Shown here in pieces: positions 11,601-24,100 of a stretch of DNA of 64,000 nucleotides. The notes below the pieces were generated by a model, which saw only the letters and a program-made list of their open reading frames with translations, did not search any database and was not told the origin of the DNA. Made by a program: the position numbers and the translations under genes. Source of the stretch: Metellina segmentata (lineage: Eukaryota; Arthropoda; Arachnida; Araneae; Tetragnathidae); assembly GCA_947359465.1 (NCBI GenBank), contig OX375879.1, forward strand, positions 89,875,578 through 89,939,577. Reading direction: 5' to 3'. How positions within the stretch are numbered: position 1 is the stretch's first letter; each line of letters begins with the position of its first letter.

Positions 11601-11741
11601 TAACGTTGAGGATGTATTTCTCAAACATATTTTTTCAAATAGAATTTACTTGATTTATTATAAATAATGACACCGAACGGAAATATAACGGTTTGAATAA
11701 TTTAAACAATGACTTAATATATTTTACTCCGTGAAACACAC

Positions 11742-11906
11742 CTGTGAAATATCTTGTGACTTTCTTTGAAGTGAATTCATGTTTTGTTGACGTAAAGAAA
11801 ACAATTTTTGGTTTTGTGCTGTCAAATTCTTTGTAGTAAGATTTATTTTATATAGCTCGATTAAATCTTCGAGCAGAGCCTTTATTTCTGCCAAGTTATT
11901 CAACAT
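11742..11906 (-). CDS. Candidate first exon of an unidentified divergent coiled-coil gene
   Basis: Reading leftward from an ATG at 11906-11904, 55 codons lead to CAG|gtgtgt at 11742/11741, a plausible phase-0 donor; the frame would otherwise stop at 11724. The peptide is rich in L, K, E, Q and N and looks helical (LAEIKALLEDLIELYKINLT, then QKLFSLRQQNMNSLQ), as in short coiled-coil subunits. It starts 113 nt from the CAT start in the opposite direction, a typical divergent pair. I do not recognise a family and found no second exon. A chance open frame is possible. Confidence 0.33.
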
Positions 11907-12015
11907 TTGTTGCGTTTTGCTTGGTCAATTGGAAAGTTTTTTTGTACTCGAACTAAACGGGATTTCATAGCAAAACTAATGATGATAAACTAGGAAAAAC
12001 AATTTTTTTTTTCAG
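11907..12015. promoter_or_regulatory. Short gap between CAT start and divergent candidate exon
   Basis: The gap between the two opposed ATGs is 113 nt with no clear TATA box. Its right end is a T-tract plus CAG that resembles a splice acceptor. If CAT starts transcription here it is a bidirectional promoter; if the acceptor is real, the CAT promoter lies further left. Confidence 0.25.
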
Positions 12016-12140
12016 AACAATGGTATTTTCTTGGAATGCAGCATACAAAGCATTGGTGCGAAGAAAATACATCCCTGATGACAATTTGACAAAAACAAAT
12101 TTAGACAGATGTTTGTCTACATTTGATTTGACATTTTTAG
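12016..12140 (+). CDS. SLC7A: CAT exon 1 (coding), residues 1-41
   Basis: The exon opens after a poly-T tract plus CAG (ending 12015), then AACA and the ATG at 12020. It encodes the cytosolic N-terminus and the [12 protein letters not shown] block that leads into membrane segment 1. The donor is G|gtgaga, phase 1. A splice acceptor this close to the ATG implies at least one further 5' UTR exon upstream that I could not locate. Confidence 0.9.
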
Positions 12141-15100
12141 GTGAGAATTTTCATTTTTATGATGCGATTATGTGCGAAATGTTTTACGACTCGAGTTTTT
12201 CAGTTGAATTAATAAAAGCCTATATTTTCATGTGTTCTATTTCAAATAAATTTCAATAGATATACGGTCTCTTAGTTTACAAATAAATTAAATTTGATCT
12301 TTCTTTGTTCTATAGTAAAATTTTGTTGTACCAAACAAATATGTTTGCTATATTTCTTGAAGTAGTTGGCAAGATTTTGAATGAAATATTCACTTGTATC
12401 GTTAATTAAAGTAAAGACCTAAAGCTTGGTACTTCGGAAAAATTAATTTTGTGTTTGATTGGTTACTTAAATTGGATATTATCCTATCAACTAGAGCATT
12501 CAGCTGTATAGCAAGTGAGGAAAAAGGTCCACATGTCTTGGTTTAAAGTTTCTTTCCAAAATTGCAGTTTTTAAAAATCAGTTACTATCCAGACTCTTTA
12601 CTAACATTATCAAGTTTAAATAGACTGTAGTGCATCTACATTTTCTTTGACTGTTGAATTGTTTCTATTTAGTTACAATTTTTTTATGTAAACATCTTTT
12701 TGATCAGTTTAACTTCCCTCAAAGTTTGTGATTATTATTACTGAATAATATGTTTTTTTTAGCAAATTAGCCAAACTGAGTCTTATGATTAAAGCTGCTG
12801 GAGTTTTGGTACATACACAATTTGTAAAATGGAAATTGTGTGCCTAATTTAATGTGTATGACAAAAAAATAGATTTAAAAAAATCTTAAACATTCTGATT
12901 TATATACCAAGTATAAGACTATAGTTGGCTGTCAAATTTTAATCTTCAACTAATAAATCCTACCAAACAACTAAAATTTAAAAGATTATTTCAAAGAAGT
13001 TATAGTTATATCTGAGTAATACTAAATGTATTATTGAACTTTACATTCATAGCAATTCAGTTGGGTCAACTGCAAAATTGGTAAGGAATACAGATTTTCA
13101 TTGTGGGTTACTTCGAATTATTGCTGAATACATAAATCTCTTTTATAGTCTAGTAACATGTATTTCATCATTGTACTTATGAATTTTACTATGAATTATA
13201 TAAAGTATTTATGAATTTTATTCTGTAAAAAAAATTATTCAAAGCATACAAATGAAAGTTATGTTTATCTGATGCTTTTCTGGTCTTAAGATCTTTAGAT
13301 CTTTGCGATTCTCCTAGAATCTTTCACTGATAAAACACGGATCTGTTTATTGTATGTTGTGATACTTATGATGTAGAATGTCTTGGAGATTATCATTTTT
13401 CTAATGATTACAGTATAAATCAATCTTGTGTGGCCTATCTAGGTTTACTGAAAGAAGGTTTGATTTTGCAAGATATAATTTTGTTTCTAATCTATTTTTT
13501 TATTTTTACTTTGCTTTTATTTTTTGTTTTCTTTTATGTATTTAAAACAAACTCCAGAAACAAAATGTTTTATATCACTGGTTTGTTCAGAAAATTTTAA
13601 CAAACTTGATGCTTTGTTTTTGCTATTTAATGACAACAAATGGAAAAAATTGGTTTATAAATCAATTAGTTAATAGACTATTTAAATGGATAATTTAAAG
13701 TTAATATCTTTGAAATAGATTGAACAAAAAAATATGAAGTTGGCTTTTATTTGATTACAAAAATGCCTCATGATTTCTCTATTGATAAAAATTGAACCAT
13801 TCCTTCAGTTTTACAATGTTTATTACATTACATGTTTAATCTTAATCTATTGCATGAACTGGTGAAACATTGAATTGTAGGATGTTATTAAAATTAACAT
13901 CAATTATTTGCTTTTATGAATACATTAAAAATTGCTTCCTTTTTATTTCTAATGTTACTTTTTGTATTCAGGTGTTGGAAGCACTCTTGGTCTAGGTATA
14001 TACATTCTAGTGGGTCAAATTGCAAGTACTACTGCTGGACCAGCAGTTACCATATCGTATTTTATTGCAGCTGTTGCATCGGTTTTTGCTGGTATGTAGC
14101 TATAAGATCAATTTTTCAAAATACTACAAATGTGGCATCTGCAGTAAAACTAGAGATTAAATTTTAACCCTGTTTAAGCTTTTAAATTAAAATGAGTAAT
14201 AAAATCGGTATTGGAACCTTTAAAGTAATAAGTAACTACAGATAGTACCGAACTTCACACATCCGATGATTGGCAAGATTACTTGCCAATAAATAATACG
14301 TCTACCTAACGTTTATAAAATAAGTTTCTTTGGATTATTTAGAAAAAATATAATATAAACAGTGAATTTGTGTCATTAGAATAAAGCACAAAGATTAGAT
14401 AAAAAAAAGGTGATAAAAGTAATTTTGCCTCTTTAGCGATGATGGACGAGATATCATTCATGCTCACAAGAATTTCCAGCTTTGATCCACGTTTCACCGA
14501 CAAAGCTATCTGTGAACTACACAACCAGTGAAGCATTTTGATTGGTTGATTCTTAGAAAGAATAAATCACTGAGTGGAACCACTCCCGCCATATATTGGC
14601 AAAGAAAAAAAAATGAAACTGTCAAATGGCAAATTTTCTTACCAACCGGCGTTAATGTGTTAATGTAAAAGAATTATAATAGCTTGTTTGTGAAATGAAT
14701 AAATGATAAAAGAGTTTCAGAATTCAGTAAGTTTTTATAAAGTGACAAAACTGTGAAGTTCACTTGAATGTTTGAATTTCAATGTTTGTTTTGTGTTTCA
14801 TGTTTTAATGTTTTTTTTAACTGTTCTCAAATTTATTTTTTACTTAATTTTTTATTCTTGGCATGTTATTTTATTTTCCAAAGTTTCTTATTAGCTTGAA
14901 TTCACTTCCACTTCCAATAAACTTTATAATGAAGCAAAATTAGATAGAAGTAAGCAACTAAATAAATTGAACTAATATGCTGGTCTGGTAGGATGATGAG
15001 TCAACCCTTCTGACTCTTGATTCAACAGGCCTGAGGTTTGTATCATGTTTGGACTTGAATGTCTAGTAATTCAGTGTATTTTTTTATTTTGAGCCAAATG

Positions 15101-18100
15101 TAAAAGCCAATTGATCTTGCTTCAATAAAACAACCATGGGGCTATAACAAGGGTTCCTATACTTATCCTAGTCATGGCACCCTTAAGAGAATTGGAATTT
15201 TCTCATGCCACCCTTGTCATTTCATATTTGTAAAACCTTGAAGAAATTAGGAAAGTAAGTGGTAAGAACATGGGACATAACTAATACAACTCGTATTTAA
15301 AATTCACACAAATATGTACTTTAATTTTACTTAATAGGTAAACATAGGTGTAGGTGAAAATTTAATTAAAACAAATAAAATTACCTTCAACATGCTCTTG
15401 GTAGTATATATGTGTGTGTTTAGTGTGACGAGTGTGCCTGCTGCTTGCTGCACAATTAATCGAATCGTGGAATTAAGATACAGCTACTCGCGATATGCTA
15501 GTGATACAGCTACTCGCGATATGCTAGTGATACAGCTACTCGCAATATGCTAGTGATACAGCTACTCGTATTTCTTTTATTTTCGAACAATATTTGCTCC
15601 TAGTAATAGCAACTGCTTCATGGGCACTTCACAGCACCCCTAATCTCTTTACGTGGCACCCCAGGGTGCCACAGCACACACTTTGGGAACCCCTGGGGTA
15701 TAAACCAAATTACCTACTAACATGAAGTTTCCTGCATATCTTCAATAATTTATTTATATAATAAATGTAAATACTAAAATGCAATATTTCAAAAACAAAT
15801 TTTACACGTGCACAAATATCTATTGCAATGTTGTGAAATATTGAGTTTGATCGACATTTTGTTCATTCTTTTTAATTCACATTAAAAACTTTTACATTTT
15901 AATTTATGAATGAATCTAACTTTAGTTGAAATTTTTTTGCCTTTTAATTCACATTGAAATTTTTATTTTCAGCCCTTTGTTATGCTGAATTTGGAGCTAG
16001 AGTTCCAAAAACTGGATCTGCTTACGTTTATAGTTATGTCACTGTTGGAGAGTTTATGGCCTTCATAATAGGCTGGAATCTTGTTTTAGAATATGTTATA
16101 GGTAAGTAATATTTCATATATTTATTTGTTCTGAACTGAAACTAAGCATTTTAAACCTTTTTAAAGGAAACATGGCTTCCTTTGAACTCTAATCTCCATT
16201 GAACTAACGATCAAGGTTTCCTTTTCTGTTTTATTTTTCAATGTAAAATTAGGAAGAGTAAACCAATGCTGATTTAAGTAGCTGATAATATTGCTTATGG
16301 CACTAATATTTTTACTATTTTTTACTAGGTACTGCATCTGTTGCAAGAGGATACAGTAACTATTTGGACTCTTTATTTAATGAAACCATTGCAAGACATT
16401 TGAATGCATCATTACCTATTCATGTTAATTCATTATCTTCATATCCAGATTTTTTAGCATTTGGAATTACAATTTTATTGACTGGTAAGTGCCTTTTTTT
16501 TGTTATAATCCACAGAACTTAGAAATCTCATTTATTAACTCCAGAGGCATTCATTATATTGAATGGAGTGATTTAGAAGTTTCATATTAAAAAGTTTCAA
16601 TTTAATTTTCAAATGTTCTCTGCTAAGATGAAAAGCATAGCAAACATGCTATTGACAATAACTAGGGAAAATTGTCTTTATATAGTTGTACCTGTTAATT
16701 GACCTAGAGATTCCAGCCAAGTTTTTTAATTGTTAATACTTCATTTTGCATGGTACATCATTAGGATGAAGATATTGTGAAGTATTTGTTAGCTTCAAAT
16801 ATTGAAAATGAAGGAATGTAAATCTTTGCACAGGTATTTTCATGATCCTTGAAAGTCTAAAAAGTACTTACATTTTGCTTGGGGCCTTGGAAAAACAATA
16901 CAAAAATACAGAACTCCAATTATCCAGATCACTTGGGACCAGACCTGGGTTATTCTTGTAAAAACTGTTATTTCTTAGTAAAAAAACAAATTTTGTTTTT
17001 GTGTGTAATGTAATTTAATGACTATGAAAGCAATTTTGTTTACATTATATACTTGCATACTATATTAAAATGCATCTTTGCTTGAACCTATCAATCTAAA
17101 GTAAGATGTTTCGCTATCTTTGCTCACATGTGCTCGAGACGAGTAGCTGTAGATGGCTGTATTCGGGCTGCAGCTTGATCCATTTTAGCCGAGGTGTCAA
17201 CGCCCTCAAACGCCTTACTAACTGAGGGTCCTGTGTCTGGATGAGTAGCAATGCCGTTGCCATCTTCCAGGTCATCAATGAGTTCTCTCGCACTTTGAAT
17301 GAGTTCATCGTCACTGAGAATTTGGAATCCAAGGTCAGAAGAATCGCACACTAATCACTGGCCTACGTCCTCTGCCCTGCATTCAAAACATCCAGGAATT
17401 TTCACTATGTGTTTTTCTTATGTCCTCAACTGACACTTTGTCCTCTTCATTTTTATCATTCACTGTCAAGAAACTTTTAGAATGCAGATTTGCTGATTTC
17501 AATATTTTTTCTCTAAGTGATCGGGATAATTGGTGATCTGGATAACTGGAGTTTGGATCATTGGAGTTTCCACTGTACCTAAATTTTGTTTGAGCCTTGG
17601 GAAGTCCTTGAATTTTTTACTTGACATTGTTTTAAACATAATTTACCTATGTCCCCCCAAAAATTCCAATTTGTACATTTTTACTCAATGTTATATTTTT
17701 CCAACTTATTTTTTGCTGGAAATTGATTTATAATTTTACATAAATTTACATGCACAGACATTTATTTTTATATAATATTTTGCAGTATATTTTAATTTCC
17801 TGAGTCTTGTGTGTCTTTAACCTTTGAAGGTTAATACTTGTCATTAACATTCATCATATCCAGATCCAAGAAAGTGAAATTTTGGAAATTCCCTAAATGG
17901 CTTTGAAAATTACTTAAATTAGTTTTGTGTAAAATGACAGAAACCTTGTGTGCAGACGTTCTTAATAGAATCCATTGTTGAATCCATGGTTAAGAGATTT
18001 TATTGATTACATAAAATGCTCAAAATTAGGTTTCTGTTTGTCATAACTTGATGCATAAAATTGATAGGTTTATAAATTTTACATTAATTTTTTTTTCAGT

Positions 18101-21100
18101 GATGCTTGCTGTGGGAGTAAGAAAATCCACAATTTTCAACAATGTATGCACTGTAATAAACCTCCTAGTGGTGACTTATGCAGTGATAACTGGGTGCTTT
18201 AAAGCAAATACTCACAACTGGAATTTGAAACCTGAGGAAGTTCCAAAGGGTAAGCATTATGGAACTGGAGGATTTGCTCCTTTTGGCTTCAAGGGAATAA
18301 TGACTGGTGCTGCCACCTGCTTTTATGGATATGTTGGATTTGACTGCATTGCAACTACAGGTAAAATGTTTGATCTTTCAACTATGGAGATATACATGGA
18401 CTGATTTTAAAAAATTTAATTGAATGCACAATTTTTGGCTAGTTGTATTGTGGTTCTGAATCATAATTTAAAAAGTAATTGCATTAAAAAAAATGACAAG
18501 CTGCATGATAAAATACACCCAACCCTTGCTTTACGGCCTAGATATGTTAAGAAGTTGGCCGTAAAGCGAAATGCAGTATAACGAATCAATTATTTTGATA
18601 CAAACCCATACAAATTCAACTGGATCTGTTCCAATTTGTTATAACATAATATAGATTTAAGTTAATAAAGCACTTTACTTGTATTTCCTATAAAAATGCT
18701 TACATTAAAATAAAAGTACAAAACAATGTAGTAATAATAAACAGAAAGTAAAAACAAATAAACATACATAATTTAAAAAACAAAAGAAATCATGCGCATA
18801 TGTATATTACTATATATAATGAAAAACATAAAATGTTTAAAAACTGTTTTAATCTGCTGACGAACATTAACATGAAGAGTCGGTTAGCTATTAATATGCT
18901 GCCATCATCACTTTCCGCTGCTGTGGATTGACACAATTAAAAATATTGGTCCAACGTTGTCTGCTTTGACTACAGTGCCTATATAATCAGAGTGGCGACT
19001 AAGGACCAAATTTGGCCCAATGCGCTTGCACAGCAGCCATTTTTCTACCAGAATCGTTTCCAAGAAGGTTGCTGGGTGAATATGTTTCTTCTATTAGTTT
19101 CCCACATTTCCACCTACCTCTTTCTTTTGGCGTTTTAAAATTTGTTATTTTTATGCTCACAACTTATTTAAATTGTTTTCATGCATATTAACAACAAGAA
19201 GAAAAAAAAGTGAAGCTTATAAATTCAGTGTTAAATCAAATAGATCTGACGTGTTATCTCTCTCCTCAGGCACTTCAGTATTTTCTTTTAATTCTTTCCA
19301 TGTTGTGTAATGGAAGAGTGTTTATTCATTAATTTTTTAAGATTAAATAAAAAATAGATTTAAAATGTCCTACTATTAATGGATAGTTTCTTAACATAAA
19401 ACTTTTTTTCAATCAACTGTTCAAGACATTTAGTTTTTCTTTAGTGTGATTAATCCTTTCTTTACATTAACCGAACCACGAAAGATACTGTACAATGTAA
19501 CATTTTTATTTGACCTCTTTAATGCATGACACAAAACTTTAACCCACTTAAATTTAATCTTTGTTTCAAGTTTCACCCATTTCTGTAAGTCAAAAAACGT
19601 GTAATTTCAAAAATAGTCAATAGCATCAGTTTACATTTTTGTTAAAAAAAATCTATCACATTTTCAGATGAAAAAAATAGAATTAACAGATTGAAACTAA
19701 ATTATGAGCAAATAAACAGATGAATGTTGATATAAAAATACAAGAATAATCTCAAGATAAAAATAGTTAACAGCATCAGAAAGCATTTATATCCAAATCC
19801 ACAGATTAATGTTGATGTGGTGGTTTTGTACCGAGACCTAGCAGCAAAAGAAGATGAACGTTTGCATCAAAAATAACACTTTTGTAAACATTTCTATTAT
19901 TATTTTTATAAAAAGCATGGTTACAATTTACTTACTTACTTTACTGATGATTCAATTTAGCATAGGCAATTGTAAACTTTTTACATGGGAAAAGCTAAAA
20001 AGACAACACATAAAAAATTTAAAACTTGCCAACTGCCTTTGATGCGATGTTTACATCGCTAAAGTAGCATTTTAATGTCGTCTGCTTGATTCGTCAGAAA
20101 GTTGGACATATCAATTAATTTATCATTCCAGGAAGAACAAAAAGCATAGCATTGTTATAATTTGGATACATTCGGTATCAATGAATTATATAAAGGCCCA
20201 CTTATACCTGTAATAGCCACTGCGTGGCTAGCACGGCATTGCCCGTGCTGTACTTTGTAGGGTTAGGTGTGTCTATTGGGAACGTTTGTAAACCACCGGT
20301 GTTTGCTACACATTCCCATTTGGTTTGTTCCGCAAACCAACACCACGGACAACGGCGTGATGGCCTCGTTATTGTGAAATTGGAATTGCGAAGAGAGTGA
20401 ATGGGTGTGACGTCACAATTACTTGGAGGGTGGGGTGCCAGCTGAGGTGTTATGTTATGATGTGACCGTGGTTGTCCACGTATATTTCCCTTATTGGATT
20501 TAACTACGACCCTAGTTAATAGGTAGTTGTAGTGCTTGTGAACGTTAATTAAAAATTACCCAATTTTCTCGGATACTTTCCTTAGGCGATTGATCCCGGA
20601 CCGTAGTCAAAAGCCTGTTGAGTTGCTATTGTACGACGTTAATTAAAAATTGCCTCGGATCTTTTACTTAGGGATTGATACCGGACCGTTGTAAATAGCA
20701 CGTTGAGTTGCTATAGTACGACGATAATAAAAAATTACCTCGGATGTCTCAATTAGGGAATTGATACTAGACCCTCGTTAATAGGCAATTGTGTTGCTTT
20801 TGTGTGATGTTAATTAAAAATTACAAATTTCTTCAAATTTAAAATTGGTTGAAATTTGTAATAAAAACTTGCACAATTTGTGTTTATTGTTGTATTATTT
20901 TTAAAATCGATCTTATACACATGCATATATTACTACAATGGCAAAAATTGTATTTTCTAAGATTAAAAAAGAGATTTAAGTTTTTGAATAAGGCAGTTAA
21001 GAAAATTGAATGGTGAAAGGAGTGAGAAACATGCTTTTTTTTACTGAAAACCGTGCTCTGATTATTTAGGCACTCTACTTCGCCTTGCTTTCTGCTTCTT

Positions 21101-24100
21101 TTTGCAATGTTTTGTATCAGGTAATGGCTGAGTTGACTCTTCGAGACACTTGAGCATTGCGTTCTTCAGAAACAAAACCAACCAGAGAACAAGAATAAAC
21201 ACTCTAACTACACTATAGTGACAACACAGTAAAATGATGACAATGTGGTGGCAAACATTCCTCATTGTTTTGTGAAGCAAAATGTAACAGCGCTGCCTTA
21301 TGGGAGAAACTGAAACTAAACAGAAGGTCACTAACAGTACAGCATTTTTTTTGGGCATATAATGAAACAGTGTGGGCCATAAATCGATAAAGTACCATAA
21401 TTAAAACAGGGTTCCCATGGGCCTTGAAAAGTACTTGAATTTCATTTTTGTTTTCAAGGGCCCCGTAAAGTACTTGAATTTGGTGCAAAGTACTGAAAGT
21501 CCTTGAATTTATTTTGAAAAATTTTAATCTGGAATCTTGAGTATGAATTAGCTTGAAACGCATGCGCTTAGAAGGCGTGGTTTTATTCAGATTCCAAACA
21601 ATACGCCATATACGCTTGTTCATCTATAGACATGTGTTTCTTTTCTCAAGGTCAGTGGGATTCTGTGTCAGTTCGAACACATAGAACATAAGTGTAATAA
21701 CTTAACTGCTTTACTTTTTCTCTTTAAAATTTTTTCTTTCCTAACATACTTGGAAGATTGACTAGAAATATTTTGGAATTGTTAAGTATGTGAATGGTAA
21801 TGAAAAAGTTACATTACACCATTGGTTCTTCAGAAAAGTTGTCTACTAAAATGGGGAGTTAAAGAGGGAATTTCTGCCTTTTTATGATAGTCCTTGAAAA
21901 ACTTCAAATGGGCCTTGAATAGTCCTGGAAAAGTACTTGAATTTTTTTCCCACCAAAGAGTGGGAACCATGTAAAAAAGGCTGTTGTAGCGAAATGTCGT
22001 ATAGTGAAGTTGGGTGTATTAAAATATATGCTATTTCTTTCTCACAATAAACATCATATTTTGCTTTTGACTCGTGATTTTGATTTGTTATACAGGTGTA
22101 ATCAGCTCTAAAGAACCTCCAAAACAAATTTAAACTGTAAATTTAGTTTTCAATAAGTCCACCTTATTTTTTTAAACAACATTTAATGTTACTGAATTAT
22201 AGGTTGTTTTTACTTATAGTGATTTCCATAATTCCTATAGTGGTTTATGCTTCTTTTCTCAGTAGCCATTTTATCTGCCTGTTAGATTTTTCAAGTAATG
22301 TACCAATTCTTTCAAACAATAGACATTCCTAATTAATACACATAATGATTAAATAGACACACACACATTATGAAGACACACACACAGATGAATGAATCTG
22401 GCGTACTCACTACTTCTCAGAAACGCGTTATCCTGGCGACCGCTAGAGTGGGCCTTGATAGCTGCTGCGCCTCTGAGAACCAATGAGAGCCACTCTTCAT
22501 TTTTAGCTCATAGCTCGAGCTAGTTCTATAAAATGCTAAAAGGCTAGCTACTATTTCTTGTATCTGTGCGCTCCGATAACTGTACCTGGCGTTCTTATAA
22601 CTTGAAAATAAATTCGTTTATTTTAACTCTGATGGTTTTTCAATTACTTACAAGTCCTTAGGAATATATTCATTACAACTGGTTGGAAAATGCAGGCACC
22701 TGTTCCTCAGATGGTTGAAGCAATTCAATTGAAATAATAAAATTGAAAATGCGATATTTTTGTACAACACAACATTTATTTAGAACAAATGAGAACATTG
22801 CAGGTCAAATACAAAGATATGTAAATGGATTGGAGGAAAATGATGCTTTGTTGAACAGCAGATCCACTGCCCTTCATTTGTAGGAAATCTTTATTTGTGC
22901 TGCGATTATGAAAGTGGCCTGTGTCAGTATTTCTCTATTTGGTGACCACATTTTCGTTATTTGTCCACTATTGGACCTTGTGCCATAATACTCAAACCAA
23001 TCAACTGTTACTGGTCCCTGGCATCAATTTTACTTTGCTGTAAGAGGAATACATCCTTTAAAGGCCCTTGGAATAAATCAATCTTTTTTTTTATGGGTAA
23101 ATGTTTAAAGGTGGATATATTCTGAGGAAAACAATGTTCGTAAATGTGTCGAAAAGCTGAACCAGAACACCAAAATAATATCTGCAAAGCAAGTGTCAGT
23201 GTCCAATTAGCAAAGAAGTATACAGAAAATTTTTCCTTTGGATGAAGTGTGCAAGTGCTTTAAAATCCATGTACCGTGATCTTTTTTAAAAGTAATAAGT
23301 TTTCATATTTTAATTTTAAGACAAGGGCCCAGAAACACCTTAAGCTAAGTTTTTGATGTTCGGAATGGGATGTGCCAATTCAAATAAGCATGAGCTAATT
23401 TACTGTTGTATGATTGATATCTATATTTGACCTACTTGATATTTGTTTTAAATTGATTCATATATTATGTATCAAAGAAGGCATATAGACTTCTATTTTT
23501 CTTTGTTTTTTGAGACCTAAAAATCAAAGATCAATTTTATGCAGCTTTATATAGAATAGTACCAAAATTTTGTTTTGCACTTTTCCACCTTCATTTGAAT
23601 TTTTTAGCATTTGTGATACATCTTTGAAGGTCTATTTGAAGTGTTTTTATAACTTTGGTACTGCTGAGTCATTTGAAGAATTTAATCGACGTAATTTTTA
23701 TTCAGAGAAAAAATAAGTCGACATCAAACGATTCTTGAATAAATTCATTTGAATGCTATCTTCATGCAATTTGCTTTTTCTGAGTTTTGTCTCATCAAAT
23801 TTTTCTCTGTAGGTGAAGAAGCTAGAAATCCTCAGAAGTCAATACCCATAGCAATAGTTACATCTCTGTTAATAGTCTTCTGTGCTTACTTTAGCGTTTC
23901 AACTATTCAAACTTTGATGTGGCCCTATTATGCTCAAAATGTTGCTGCACCTCTCCCATATGTCTTCCAAATGGTTGGATATCCTGTAGCAAAATGGGTC
24001 ATAACTATTGGAGCTCTAGCTGGACTATCCACTAGGTATTTTAAAATTATATATATAGATATTGGTGGTAACAGTTCTATATCTTCACCATGATACACAA

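Larger units (their letters stand above)
16840..17625. repeat. CCTTGAAAAGT-type repeat split by a Tigger element
   Basis: The flanks at 16845-16893 (CCTTGAAAGTCTAAAAAGTA ... GGGGCCTTGG) and 17595-17625 (GAGCCTTGGGAAGTCCTTGA) resemble the repeat at 21408-21972. The Tigger/pogo element sits between them. Confidence 0.4.
18515..22019. mobile_element. Composite 3.5-kb element in CAT intron 5
   Basis: Left end TACACCCAACCCTTGCTTTA and right end GTTGGGTGTA are inverted, with TTTACGG...AAGCG and CGAAATG...TAGTGAAG subterminal sequence in both. The span includes Helitron-like (20214), SINE1 tail array (20480-20833) and a CCTTGAAAAGT repeat (21408-21972). Whether the outer pair is one element is inferred from these ends. 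Confidence 0.45.

Noticed and set aside
15477..15570. CRISPR-like array
   Set aside because: Head-to-tail 26-bp units have no spacers; it is a minisatellite in an animal intron.
21213..21623. 136-codon minus-strand frame in CAT intron 5
   Set aside because: It overlaps the CCTTGAAAAGT repeat and shows no recognisable domain.
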